From Hemicentrotus pulcherrimus (Eukaryota; Echinodermata; Echinoidea; Camarodonta; Strongylocentrotidae), in the NCBI GenBank assembly GCA_003118195.1, contig BEXV01000604.1:131460-195459 (forward strand): a stretch of 64,000 bases of DNA. The letters are read 5' to 3'. The position numbers were made by a program, and so were the translations under genes. Below the pieces are notes generated by a model. The model did not search any database and was not told the DNA's origin. It saw nothing but the letters and a program-made list of their open reading frames with translations. Shown here piece after piece: positions 24,586-39,500 of this stretch (positions are counted from its first letter, which is position 1; each line of letters begins with the position of its first letter).

Positions 24586-27500
24586 TCTTATCTTTTACCT
24601 ATTTTCAATTTAAGTTTCTTATTAGTGAGAAAACAACAGCGACATCAAATCACATATCATCTATATCAGAAATTTACAACGTGGTTCATTTGCATTTTGC
24701 GTGATTAAATTTGTTAATGGAGCAATTTCCGCGCCATGATAGTAAACTTCAACATCATCCACTTAATTGGGTTTATTTATGAGGAGCAATATCCGTAAGA
24801 TTGGATGCATAATGGCGGAAGGGATTATGTGAATCAATGAACGAGAACATGTAAAACTAATCTCATTGTTTATAGTATAAAGAGTTACCTTTCTGAAACT
24901 GTCATCATACGCGGACAATGCAATCGTGCTTATTTCTCTTCACAAACTGAAGAATCGTGTTGTGACCTGTAGAATCGTGAATCACGAGAAATGGGCATTG
25001 TTTTATTATGTAGGGGTCATCATTAATAACTAGCAAAATTACACAGGCCTCGCATGACGATTTTTTTTTTTGGGGGGGGGAGTATCACAATGGTGTTTAA
25101 AAAAACTTCATCATAATCTACAAACAACTATATTTTTTTACTTTATGCTTATGTAGGATTTATGATAAATTTAATGAAACCTACGGCCAGTATTAAACCA
25201 TAATCATCAAATCCGGCATAGCATTTGCTCCTCGCAAATCCTGTCATCTACACTAATCCAGGATTATTTCGGTGATGTAATTTTGATGACACCGAAGATC
25301 CATCGAGATAATAATTAACTTTCATCACCCACTCATCAAACAGCGAACCCTCTAGGGAAGACGTCTTTTTATTTATTCATGTTCAAGGCAGTGTAACAAA
25401 ATTCATCTTCATAATGATGAGTATTGTCGAATACGTTGTGACCTGAAACCCTCCAATAATCATAAGGTCAGGTTGAGGGTTAGATGGGGTGGTGAAGAAT
25501 AATTTGTGTATTTAGCGGTTAGTCTTACAAGACTATTAATTGAATAACTTGTAATTGATGAAATATTGGAGCATGTCTAGATGTATTATATTTATCGACA
25601 CATTTGACCGTGATGATATTATTTCAAAATGTAAAGATTTTATCTTGCAACGATTTGCACGATGTGGAATAAATGCGAGGGTCGATGCATAATAAGGTTT
25701 CTGTCGATATGTTTAAGCTTTAAAGGGATCCGGTAACTTTGTCTCATATTCTGAAACAAAATTCTGGATTTAGCACATGATGCAATGATAATTATGAACC
25801 TTTAGGTCAGTCAGGAACCCCATGACTTTTACAAGCCGATCGCCTGTCTGATTATCAAGATATTTATGATTGGAATTCCAAATTTTGAAAACCGTTCGCC
25901 TGACGGTTTTCATAACACTAAAGTCTATTGGGTAAAACGAGTATGGTAAAACCGGTCACTCAAAGATTTTTACTTTTTTGTGGCACTACTTGATCATTTA
26001 ACACGTAGGGCCGTGTATCTCAGATTTAAAATTGTTAAACGATCCCTTTAATATATCGATGGAAGTATACATTACACGAACTATAGCAATGGTGAATTTT
26101 CAATATCCTTATGCCAAAAGTGGTAGAATTGAAGCAATTACGAAAAGAGGAACCATTCTCAATAATATATTATAAGTAGCAAATGTTCATGATCTTGAAT
26201 ATTTTCAAAATTTTGTTTTTAACATTTTCAAATGCATATTACAACCTTAGAAGAAAACGTTCTAACCAGAATAACACTGTTCAGGAGGGGAATTTTTTCC
26301 CCTTTTTCGAAATAGCCTTTTGGATCCACAATTATGAGAATGACGGGTACACGATCAATTAGAACGTTACATCAAATTATATTTTGAAGTACAAACATAA
26401 TTTTGAACAATATTGACATATCCTTTGAGTTCCCCATATTATCAAAATGACCAATTCCATGGGGAGGAGTTTGTCTATTACTTATGCATGAATTCTGTCG
26501 CTCTGGCTGCCCACACATCAGTAGGGAGGGATTTGATATATGAACGATGAAATTTCGCGTGGTCATTTGTACCAGTCACCGACCTGCACTTTTTGAGCTT
26601 TAATAAGAAACTGTATGAAGACGGCTCACTTAAACATCATTTCACTAAACTTACAGAAAGCCTTTAAATATTTGTAGTAGATCTTCTCAAACTTAAACCA
26701 AAGTGGAATAATTAATTTGTTTAATGTACACAAGCACCGATAAGCACCGTTTAATGTAAACAAGCACCGATAAGCACCGTTTAATGTAAACAAGCACCGA
26801 TACATGTAAAGTAACGCAGCGTGCAATTTTACACTCCGATGAAAATTAAGCCATGGTCTATGAGCACAGGTCATTTGCTAATTTCACAATTTCCTATCAT
26901 CAGATTAGCCTGCAACTATACAACATAATGAATTGAACTTTGCCGTCTAGGTAAAAGTAGAGTATTTAAGTTAGTTTAATTGGTAAAATGCTGTTCACAC
27001 TTCTTTGTTGTGTATTAATCACCTATTTTAAGATTTCAAGAAGTATGATTTACTGGGTTTTTTTTTAGAACGCACTCTTATATCAGAAAGAGAAAACAAT
27101 TTTCAATATCAATCTTTATTCAAATTGTGTATAGTTTTGGTTTATCGAATTCGATGTGCAAGTAATGAGGATTCCAACTTTTAATTGTTTTGTCTTGCAG
27201 GGTAGACGGATAAGTATGCAATCAAACATTAAAGACCTAACCTCAAACAGTAAAAATGATACTGTCATTTGTATCAACCTTTCAGTTTTAAAAAGGTCAC
27301 ATTTTTGCTATTAAATACACAAGCCGCATAATCAAACATACTCAATATTCGTTAACCACTAATTTTACAAGTACATTTCATAAGACTAATAGACGCAAGC
27401 TGTAGCTAGATAACTATGGTTGGCTTCTCCCTTCTTCCCTTCCACTGTATCACTTTCAAAATCGATTGACGCAAAGTTTCGATGTCATTTATCTAGGCTT

Positions 27501-30500
27501 CCCGTTTTTTGAATATGGTCGGATGTCGTCACTATGCACCTTCAGCGTATGCCCTTTAAGTCCCTTTCTCTCCATCTCTAAATCTGTCTGCCTGTCTTCC
27601 CTTTCCTCCTCTCGGTCTTTTTCTGCTTCCCCATCCATCTTTATTCACGGTACGATCTTATCCCTTTGTTTTCCTATCCGCCATTCTCTATCTCTTTCTC
27701 ACACACGCATATTCACATTTCTCCCTGAATATTTTTCCCAGCATACGTTACCGTATTCCTTTCTCATATTATTCTTTATATCCTGTTTTTATTCCATCTA
27801 CACATGCTATATAATTGTGTCTGCTTCTTTTTTCCGTCTGGCTGTACTCTAGTACCTTAAGCATCCATCTATCTATCTATCTATTAATCAATCAAACAAT
27901 AAATCAATTAATCAATCAACAATTAATCAATCAATCAATCAATCAATTTATAAATACCAAGCTGTCTATATCGTTCAAGCCTTCAACCTGTGAAAGCAGG
28001 CATTTCTAATTTTAGGGTAGAGGCTGAGTAGGCAGAAATTGGAAACTTGTGTCGGGAAAGAAAATTGGAATTGCTGATGGCTAGAGCCTAAGGTGCAGAT
28101 GTGTACTGCATCTACCGGGAAGAGATGTATTTATCTTCATTCACGTCTGAGCCAAAACTGTCGTATATCCTTCTCGTACTCTGGCTTTGCAAATTTGACT
28201 TTAATCAGTTTTTTTTAAAAATGGCTATGATTTTGTTATAATCCTGTAAATATTATCCTCCTGCTAAAAGCCCAACACGAATTTTATTTGAAAAGGGGTA
28301 TTTTATTCATCTCTATTGGTGATACAATTTCTTTAAAAGTTATGGATTCATCGATTAAGTTATTCCATATGCTTGCTCTTTTTTAGTTAATTAATCTTTT
28401 TTTGTGTGTGGCTTATTTGTGTCTTTTTCTGAGCTTCCTCTCGTGGTTGCACTTGTATTTTCTAAATATGTATAACGAAAACCTTTTTTGCGACTTATTC
28501 ATCCTTAGGTATTATAAGAGTTACTGTGCCGATGCTAGTGAATGGGTAAACGCATGCACTTAATTTCTACATTATTACTCAAATTTATTCTAGCGCCGAG
28601 GTGTATAGTCGCTTCATAACAAGCATGACTAGAGGTTCTTTTTTAGGACTTCAATTACGTTTGTGTTTTTAGCATGTTTTTACAATCAATAATTCGCAGG
28701 GGTACGGGCATATAGGAAAGAAAAGATTTTGACAATAATTGTATTCTGCATATTTTCGTACCCTTATCACAGGGTGTACTGCCTTCAACATTAATGTATT
28801 TTCTGTATTGCTCCAGAGACTTTTTGTATCCGAATGAAATGTGTTAACATTTAAGCGATCAACAAGAAATTTGTATCATGAAGCATGAAATATCGCTATC
28901 TTTCACACACAACACACCCTTTTTCTCTCTCCTTCTCTCTCTCTCTCTCTATATCTCCCCTTTTCATTCTATCACTCTCTTAAATAAACATCCACACACA
29001 CTAAAGCTACATCTATATCCTCCTTTCTTCCCTCTTCTCTCTCTCTATCTCTTTCTTTCTCTCTCTCTCTATCCCTCTCTCTTTATCTTTCTATGTAGTA
29101 TCCTTTCTCTCTGTCATCCGCTCACTCACGATTTATCTTCCTTTCTCTGTTTCTCCTTCATCTCTTACCCCACTCTTTCTCTCTTTTCCACTCTATTTTT
29201 CCGGTGTCCATCTTTTACAGCAACATTTTTCTTGATTCTCACCGTCTGTGTATTTCATCATCCTTGCAGGTCGACTCGGGTCGGATGCGGGATAAGGATC
29301 TCGTTCGGGAAGTCGACCGGTGGTTTGCATCGGAGTTCCAGGACTGCGTCTATGAGGAGCACGAGGTGTGCTGGGACGTCAGACAACGGGGCGAGGTCGG
29401 GGAAAACATTTTCCATCTCTGCTATCTCAACAATACTGAGGTCCACCAAGCCATCGCTGAACACCTACTCACCCTCTACCCAAAGCTAGCTCTTGATATC
29501 TATGAGGGTTTCGAATACTACGGTATCTAAATTTGCTGCCAATCATACACTTTTCTTCAAACACTATAGATATGATTAGATCAAAATGACCACGACACTG
29601 ATACTCAATGAACCTTCTTAAAGGATTCATAATTTGATGCTATGAAAATCATAGCAAGGTCGAGTCAAGAATTATCTATTTTGTTCTTCTATTTTTTGCT
29701 TCGTGATAACTTTACCTTTCTGACTAACTTAAAACACGTAAACATGTTCATTCTTTGAAATTGTCCCTCCGCCTCAATGTTTTTTCATCAATTAATGTTT
29801 TAGCTTGAAATCGTATAGAAGCCCTTGACACAATCAACTGGAATCGATGCAAGCTCTCGACCGTTTACTCCATCCTCGCACTCCCATCCATGATAAGCGA
29901 AATGGGCCCGATATGCGACCTACTTTGATAAAATTGAATTTGTCTAGGTCATCAATAAATAATTTTGATCAGGAGGTAGATCCCTAAACCAATTCCATTC
30001 CCTCGTTGATGTTTCTCGATGAGTAGTTGAGTACAACATGATTCAGGCCGTTGATAAACCATTATATTCTCGTTTCTGCAAATGACATTATTTGAATCTA
30101 ATGACACCCTAATAATATTGTGTCTACATTCTATAAAAACACATGTAATACTGTCATTTGGTAGTAAAAGTAGTGTCAAGACATGAAGCAATTTCACGTT
30201 GTGATGCTGAAGAGCATTTCCTTGATGACGTGGAGTGTCAGTTGGTCTGTTGGTAGGGGTCCTGCAAAAACCCTGACTTGTGCATGGGGCCATTCATACA
30301 ATGTTATCATCTGAGGACAATCACTATCCTAATACATGTGTGCGGGAATAAGATTCCAGCTTGATCATTTTGGTCTGGTAACTGTATTATTATCATTTAA
30401 TGAGTGCGGGAATAAGATTTCAGCTTCATAATTTTGGAAGCCTGATCAAGGAGATATCAAATGAGTTGCAATTATAGAAACATTTCTAGCCATGTTATGT

Positions 30501-33500
30501 ATACAGACGTGGCGAACGCAGGATTTTTTCAAGGGGGGGGGGGGTTAACATTTTAAAATNNNNNNNNNNNNNNNNNNNNNNNNNNNNNNNNNNNNNNNNN
30601 NNNNNNNNNNNNNNNNNNNNNNNNNNNNNNNNNNNNNNNNNNNNNNNNNNNNNNNNNNNNNNNNNNNNNNNNNNNNNNNNNNNNNNNNNNNNNNNNNNNN
30701 NNNNNNNNNNNNNNNNNNNNNNNNNNNNNNNNNNNNNNNNNNNNNNNNNNNNNNNNNNNNNNNNNNNNNNNNNNNNNNNNNNNNNNNNNNNNNCCCCCCC
30801 CCCCCCCCTCCTGCGTACGCGTCTTGATACAGAGTACGGCTTTATGTAGGGAGAGGGGGGTTTTGGTACCATATCCATAACATTTGGGTCTGGTAACTGT
30901 GTTATTTTTTATTTCTCCACTAGGTGAATCTTGTCTCCACATCGCAATCGTCAACCATGACCTCCATTCTGTGATGCTGCTGTGTAATTGCGGAGCTAAG
31001 CTCAACCAGAGGGCTACTGGCAGGTTCTTCCGACCATCAAAGAACCTTACAGATGGTAGGTCCTAATAGTTGCGACTGATTTTTGCCTTCATCGAAATTT
31101 TGCTTTCTTCAAACTATAATTTTGACTGATTCGACATGTTTTTCTTTTTATGCAAAGCTGCCTTTGTACCTCATAGAGGCCCTGGGCCTGAAAATAGCTA
31201 GAAGAATAACATGCATGCTAATTGCCATTATGATGGCGGTTGTGACACTTATTTGGGACTTTTAGATTTGCACGACACGAACGTGGACTGCTAGGTGTAA
31301 CATCCTTTTAGTACCCGGCAGTGCCTTAAAACGTCACATTTCCTTAAAAGGATGTCACACGTTGCAGTCCACGTTCTCGTCGTGCAAATCTAAAAGTCCC
31401 TAGTGATGAGTCTTCGCGTTATAATACCGATTCTAACATTCGTAAATTTAGAAGTTCATTAACTATCTACTTTGATGTTCTGTTTCATATTGCAGAACTA
31501 AGTCTTTTATCGTTTTGCACCCATAGGTGTGACTGACAAAGATGAAGAAATAGACTGTCGTGGTCAAGCCTACTTCGGTGAGTTCCCCCTTGCCTTTGCC
31601 GCCAGCCTAGGTGACAAGGCCATCTATGACTTCCTGATAGAGGAAAGTGTCCGTGTGGATCGAAAAGGTGAAATGGCTGTGAGAGGCAGAGTGAACCCCG
31701 ACGATCAAGACTCGTATGGTAATACTGTCCTGCACATGGTGGTCATCAACAATCAAAAGGTACTTGTAGACCTTGGCTGCATCCTAGGAGACAAAAGTAT
31801 CAATTCCATTACAGAGAAACATTTTTACGGATGTGTCAGACGAAATTAGGCAACAGGTTTCCAGAAATTATATAAAATGCTAACAAAAATGCCTAACAAA
31901 CTTGACGATTTAAAGCTTTGTCGACAAAGAACAGTCATGGATTGCTGATAGAAATTTAAAAGAAAGAGGGATGAGTGCTACTATATAAAACATATCAATC
32001 CCGATATCGGGTACAAACGCATAACATTAATATTAATATCCTTCATGTATCGCCAGAAGTCCATATTCAAAGTATGCTCTTATCCCTATGCCTTATTCTT
32101 CCTAAATAAGTATAGTTTTCATCCAGATGACGGAAAAACTTAGATATCAGGCAACATTTCGTTGTATTTCATCTGTTTCATCGGGCCAACAAAAATGCCG
32201 CGTAGTGGTGGTGACTTTGTGGCCATGGAAAATACATCTATCAAATAGTCAACTCATAATCGGTTCGTCTCTTCATGTGTGTAGGAGATGTTGATACATG
32301 TTGTACGTCACAGCATCATGCCAGCAAGCATAGCGATCAGAAACAACAACGGTCTGACAGCGCTCGAACTCTCCTTCCGACTAGGTCGATGTGCCCTGTT
32401 TGATACCCTCTTGGATCTAGGTAGCCAGAAGCAGTGGACCTACGGACCTCTCTCGTACGTGGCGTATCCTCTACCGGGACTTGACTCCATCGGTCCCAAT
32501 GGACGTCTTGGTGAGTAATGGATTACTAACTGTCCATAGACCTGTTTGTTCGCCGCCTAACATTGGTTAGGCTGTCATTCTGAACTGTGTAATTCCAATA
32601 AAGATATACATGGCAATAAATACAAGAGGGGGACAGCAAAAAGAGAGAGAGACTAGATTGGTAATGAAATATGGACAAATTATATAAAGGCAAAAAACAG
32701 AGGCTGAAATAAAGATTTATGATAGTGAGCATATCAAATGTTTATTTACAGCGTTAACACATTCAGTAGGTGACTGCCCTCTTCATATGCAGCCTTAATA
32801 AACTCTTGGAGTTTGGTCCTCTGTCTCAAATGTTATTTACATGTACGTATTCTGTCTTTTAGAATATTAGATGAAGTAAACTGGCAGACTGAAAATGAAT
32901 GTCACCGGGAAATATAACATTACATCCGTTTTACAGGAGCCATCTTCGGTTTTGATATTTCCACCTTCCTCAATGGAGGTAATTTTAGAATTACTCAACA
33001 ACGGTAATATTAACTGAAAACAAGTAAGAAATTGTTGTAAAACCGATGATTTATCAGCATAAGTAGCACTTGAGTACTGGATCATGGGTACAACATTTAA
33101 GCGATTAGTGTTGCTTACACGACTAATTATGCCGCTGACGTCAGCTCATCATTTTAAGTGAAACGTTATTCTGCACACGACCAGTCAATCGCAATTTAAC
33201 GTGCGATTGAGTTCGTTTCCATCCATCTGAAACGGGCCACTTCAGCAGACACCAAAAACAACCAATTAATCTAATTGTTTCGGAGACAAAAGATAATGAA
33301 ACGGGAATTTAGGATGTCCTCCCATACCACTAGGCGACGTTCATATTAACAAAATCAATATAGATGCTCTTTCATAATCTATAACAAATGATATGGTACA
33401 TGCACATGCAGTTTAATCTTGATGAGCACTATCAATGATTGCCGTGCGTAATTTATCGGATGAACAGTAAAATTTGTAAGCACAATTGACCGTAATCATG

Positions 33501-36500
33501 TACCTATTGAACATTTCGTATACAAAAACATGTACCCGACTTTGGTAGCTCCTAATTAAACGAATATGACTTTGAAATTGATTTCATGATAAAGAATAAC
33601 TTGTTTTCTGTACAATTATACCCTATACATAATATTTCTGCCACGGGTGACTGAGCACTAGTGTCTTCAAAAGGTTGGTCAAAATCACCTTGTACCAAGT
33701 TTGGACCGATAGAACGAATTTGGATCATGCATTATTTGCATGTGCCTCTTTGGTCATAATTCAAAAAGTTAAATTATGTCTCGTGCTTCCGTGCTTCCTT
33801 GTTTAAATTAATACAATGTATCTAGGCTTTCACAGAACCTTGTTCAATTCAGGATAACCTGTGATTATTTTGAACAGCCTACTAACTCCTTGTTTCATGA
33901 CACTGTACCATTTCACGTAAGGAGCATAATGTGTTTATGATTTGATTTGATTTGTTTTATTGTCCACATAAGTGGAAATTCTTTTTTTCACATGGTTTCA
34001 AGGTATATACATAAAGCATTAAGTAAATTAAACAAACTTCGAATTACAAATTACTCATTAATTACCAAGTAAGTCATACTAATACTTTAAACTTAATCTT
34101 AATAGAATCAACACTAAATTTACAACCAGCAAATCGTACTTTTAAATGTTAACTATATGATCACATGATCTCATTATTGACTGTATCTTTAATTTCAAAT
34201 ATTTATTTCAAGGTAATATTAATTTAAATGTAATAATATACTTAGTATCAAAATACGTTTACAGTATTACCCCTCTCCTATTACCTTACAAAATCTTCTC
34301 ATATTTTTACTTAACTATTGAACATGTGGATGGAGTCGGGGACAATATAACTCCTATATAATTATTATGAAGATCTACCAAAATGTGTTCCTCTCTTCGG
34401 TAATAAAAAAATGGTTTTAGCTCTCTGCTTTGCATGTATTTAGTTGATTTTCCTGGAAATGACCTGACATACCAATAATTAGATTAGAGAAGGAGAGAAA
34501 GAAAGATATAGAGAAATAAAAAGAGAGGAGGGGGAGAAAGGAGGAGGGGGGACTATTTGATTAATATTAAAAACGCGATCGCAAAGACATGTGGAAAGTT
34601 TTCGATACCCTTTATAGAATGTTCAGATTCCATAATATGCCATTGTGACGTTCGTGCATTTCCAAACTTGATGCATATACATAGAAATTGCCTTATCGCC
34701 AAAGTCTTTTGAAAATCTTTGCCATCATGTTCGATTAACATCACTATCTATATTACATGAGCAATGTTCTTATTTTGATAACAGTAAATAAAATAACGCT
34801 TGAGGAACAAAAAATCCTTTCCTCCTAGATGAGAATTCTGCCCTGATGACCATTGTACGTTTTGGAAAGGCACAGCATCTAAAGATGTTGGAGGTACAAG
34901 TAGTCCATTTTCTTCTTCAAGAGAAATGGCAGCGTTTTGCTCGAGTAAGTACAAGATGAACAATACTCCCAAAAGTCACACTTTCAAGCACATTTTGATT
35001 TAATTTCATTGAATCTAATTTGAAGTAATGTATACATACAAACTTGTACAATTTTTTATTCATATTGTTTCAATGAATCTTGTTGATGTTTTTTTCTTCA
35101 TATTTGTTATAATCATTGTGCCTATGCTTTGCAAAACAAAATATCCATGTACCATGTGAACGAAGTGTGCTAATGAAATACAAATACAAGAAACAAGATT
35201 TGCTTACAGAAGCACTCCTAACCATGTATTTTACACGTAATGGACATGTGGAATAGAAACTTCAATGTTTAACATTATTTTCCTCTTTCAGGCATACACA
35301 AACAAACTTTATATAATGTCATTCTGTGAGAAGGTAACATAATAAGAGTGTGTGTGTGTGTGTGTATTTGGGTTTTTACAGACGTATATCAATCAGATAT
35401 GATTATTTACGTCTGGGGACCGACTTTTAACGTCACCATCCGAAAGACGTGACTCAGTTTTGAACCTGCGTCCTCGGCTGAATCAGTTTGTAACTTCCAC
35501 TGTTAGCTGGATTACAGGCGCACGCCACAACGCCTAGTTAGATACCATTCCATCCAAATTTAAGGAAAAGGGGAATGGTTAATTTTCCGAACACTTTCTC
35601 AAGAAGAAATACTTGCGAGGTTTTGACTGTAAATGTTATGTTTAAGTACTCATTATACAGAAGTCATGTGTAAATTGCACTGTAAACTTTCTAAGGACCT
35701 TTGATGTTTGTGATATAAATACTGTATATTCATGTTATAAGAAATAACTTTTGAACAATAGTTATGACTTTTACCATCATCATGAAAGTGCTCACGAATC
35801 TTTCTGAATGTATAAAGAATCAGGACAAATAGGCCTAATTGATAATTTCTCTCAGCCAATCATTATTCAGCGTACATGGTGTATGTACCAGACATTCACA
35901 GAGTGATATATACAAAGATACGAAATGTTGCCATTTCGTCTGTAACTAACTATGTCTTATACTCTTGATACATCGTCTCCATAGCAACGCCTCATCATGA
36001 AGTTCATCATCACCGTGGTGCAGCTAGTAGCAATGTGTATCGTGTCGTTCGCAAGGAAGAGGATAACGCCGGGAGATGAAGATAGAGCACAAGAGAAGAA
36101 GTTCTTCAGCGGACAACACTTCAAGGATATAACAATGACTCCTACGGTCATTGTAAGAAAATAAAAATCTATATTCAATAACGGCGTTTTTATTTGTGCA
36201 TGTTCAGATGCCTTTTTGTGCATAAATGATATACTGTATACCCCTAGTTGATAAATATGACGGTGTCATATTTATCAACCATTTGCAGACAGCATAATTG
36301 TTTCCTACCTGTGCCAATTGGTTTATGTAACAATTTCTAATCGATATCGGCTGATTTGCTTAACAGAACCACATGGTCGTACTAAAGTAGTATGAATGTG
36401 ATTTATGCAATAGATAGTGCTAAAAAGGCATCAAATTGAATCCAGTTTGTTATTTTGTCATAGACAAACTTTAAACAAGAGGTCATACTGCCTAAAATCC

Positions 36501-39500
36501 AGAGGGTATGGATTTGAGAGGAGAAGTATAAAAAGAGAAAATAAGCTCTTTCATATTGCCGTTTAGTGTGTTAATTACCAATTCTCGTACTTAATTACTC
36601 TATTTTCTCTACTTGATAATGGATTATACCTTTCTATCTCACTTGTCGCAATATTTATCACTCTTTTCAAGCACCATACAGAAAGCTAATTTATGGTCCT
36701 GTTGATTGGTCATGCTCTAATCCCCATTCGAAGGTGTATTTACTTAATTGTGTTTTTTCAGCAATCTATTATCATTTTTATTGCGGTGTGTTTTTTCTAA
36801 AACTCGAAATTGTGTCTGAGTGCACAAACTCCCCCTAGAGGCAAATTGTCTATAATGGTAGCAAATATCGTCTACCGATAACTCTTTATTAAGAAAATTA
36901 TGTTGGAGAACCTGTCTAGAAAGTCCACCTGTCGAGAGTGATCATTCTTACCACTGTCTAGAAAGTCCACCTGTCAAGAGTGATCATTCTTACCACTGTC
37001 TAGAAAGTCCATCTGTCGAGAGTGATCATTCTTACCACTCTCTATCTTGGGTGATCTTATTATACATCAACATGTTCAACTAGCTATATTGGCATGATTC
37101 AATTCCTAAATGACTGTGCATACGAATATCGTGTTTGTTGTTGTTGTTAAAACTAGGCAAGGTATATAGCCGAGGCTGCCGTTATCTTCATCTGTATATT
37201 GAGGATGGGGGAATCAGCTATGGAGATCAATTCAAGGCGTTCCTTCAAGAGCTACGCTAAGACACTGGTAAATACATGCATTGCATTCTCTTTTTTCTTT
37301 TTATTTCATGTTTTTTTTTGCAACCGTCTGTCATCTCGAGCATGTCAATTCACGATTTAAAAATGAATGTATTTAAATTCAGTAAAAATAGCCATTTTTA
37401 ATGTAAGGATTTATAGATTGAGAAACGCGTTTGTGATCTCTTTCACGTAAAAGTGTCTACATTAGGTGGGTTTCATGAAACTTTGTTCCTTCTTTCTCAC
37501 TTCTAATCATTAAATCGCTGACTTTAGATTTGTATTAATTTTTCTCTATGAACTCTCTCATCCGTCACTCATTCTGCACAGTCGTTTCTATATGTATATC
37601 TTCTGTCATACGAGAAAGTAGCCACTTCAATTTTGCCTTACTCGATAATGATATGTAAATTGCTAATTTTCTGAATTTATAAGCGATTCATAACTTTACA
37701 AACTTGAAAGTTGAACTTAAAAGTAAATTACTTCATTAGAGTCTCAAGAAATGAAAGCAAGTGGTACCGTATCATAACTTGGAAATTGATGAATATTGAA
37801 CTTCGTAGCGGCTGTTGCCATTGTTATTGTTTATGTTACTATAAAATCATTTAAAAGTTTATCTTGTTTGTGCTTAATTTTTTTTATTTTACTATGATTG
37901 TTCTATCTTTAAATCTTTGAATAAAGAAATAACAAATACTGACTTTGTAAATAAGACTCCTTCGTAAATAAGCTTTTAAATTTTAATGGGTCATCCTGTA
38001 AAGTTATCGTATTAATATTTGTTTTCATTTTCACTATGAACATGACTGAAAAAGAAAGCGGACAAAAAATATACAGTTCCTCAGATAGACAAAAGAACAT
38101 CCCTTCACTGCTATTATGTAAAAAAATATGTGGAACAGGTGTCACATGCATATTCACCTGTTCTACACATTTTAACATAAAAGCAGTGGAGGGATGTTCC
38201 TTTGTCTACCTGAGGAACTGTATATTTTGTCCGCTTTCTTTGCCTGTCATGTTCATAGTGTTTATAGTATCATTTCACTTTTGTTGTATTCATGTTTCAT
38301 TGAAATTGACTGATAAATCAACTCAACATAAAACATTTAAACAAATCAATATATTTTCATTGCTAAATATTTTCCATGCGCCTCGCTCGTGCAAGCCTAC
38401 ACCTCTAACAATTTACGTTTTTCTTTCTAGATCGAGCTTCCCGAGAAGGGCTTCATGATCATAGCAACTATTCTATTTCTCCTCTGCATCCCATTGAGGT
38501 TCCTTGGTTACAAATGGGAAGAAGATGCTCTTATCATCATTGCAAGTCCATTGTCGTGGATGTACCTTCTCTACTTCTATAGGTCAGTTCAGTATGTAGT
38601 TATAATGCTATTTTGACATTGGCTTCGGGTTTTATTTACTAAAAAGTAAAGGGTCAGGGTTTGAAGAACAACCGGTTATTATGTTGGGTTTCGGTCAGAG
38701 TTAGGGCTAGGTGTATGGAATTCTGGGTCCTAAGTTGGAGTTAGGAATTCAGTAATGATATACTGTTTATGATATGCATGTAGGTTATATAATATTTACA
38801 GTAAAATGAACTGTATGCTTTCATGAAATGTATAAAAACATTTGGACACAAAGAAGTGATAACAGATTTAAATCATGTTCTCTTAATTATGCTTACATGA
38901 GATAACGAGATAACTTATGTGACAGATCTCACCACCTCAACCTGAGGTTAACAAGTTGTGACGCCATTGTGTTGTTCTATCAGACAGAATGAAACTAAAA
39001 CGAAATCATCAATAGTATAACCATTATACAAAGTGGGGAAAATGTCACTTGTTGTTTAGCTTGTTTGTATGTTTCTTCTTTAGGGCTAATCAAAGTCTTG
39101 GTCCTTTGGTTGTCATGTTTGGAAGAATGTGTCTCGGTGATATCGCCAAGTTCTCCATCCTGTACTCAACTTTCGTCTTGATGTTTGCAGCTGGTAAGTC
39201 TAGGTCATCGTTTGCTTGTGCAAAATACATAAAACGTTCAAAAATAAATAATAAATAGTTTAGTCGGTGCTTCGTTTCCGAATATATCTTTTCTAAAACG
39301 CTTTAGAAACATGAACCTGATAATGTATTTTTGTTGTACTGAAATTAAAAACATACAAAATTTACGTTCGATATACATGTATATCTGTGTTGTGACAAAT
39401 CCAGGAAATGTTTCTTGTATCGCGTGTTATTTATCATTTGCTGATCTCTTTCAGCATAGTCGTCTGCAGTAAAAGTGTTTTACAATTATTCTTTTGATTA

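Noticed and set aside
27466..27852. 128-codon plus-strand frame
   Set aside because: Pyrimidine-rich low-complexity sequence.
28878..29489. 203-codon plus-strand frame
   Set aside because: First half is CT microsatellite; second half is TRPV exon 2 read in the wrong frame.
30495..31005. Open frames of 127 and 150 codons
   Set aside because: Mostly N from the second gap with repeat flanks.
36912..37037. CRISPR-like array
   Set aside because: The 42 bp units are directly adjacent, without unique spacers, in an animal intron.
38036..38458. 140-codon plus-strand frame
   Set aside because: Read-through of the hairpin element; the same frame is mirrored on the other strand.
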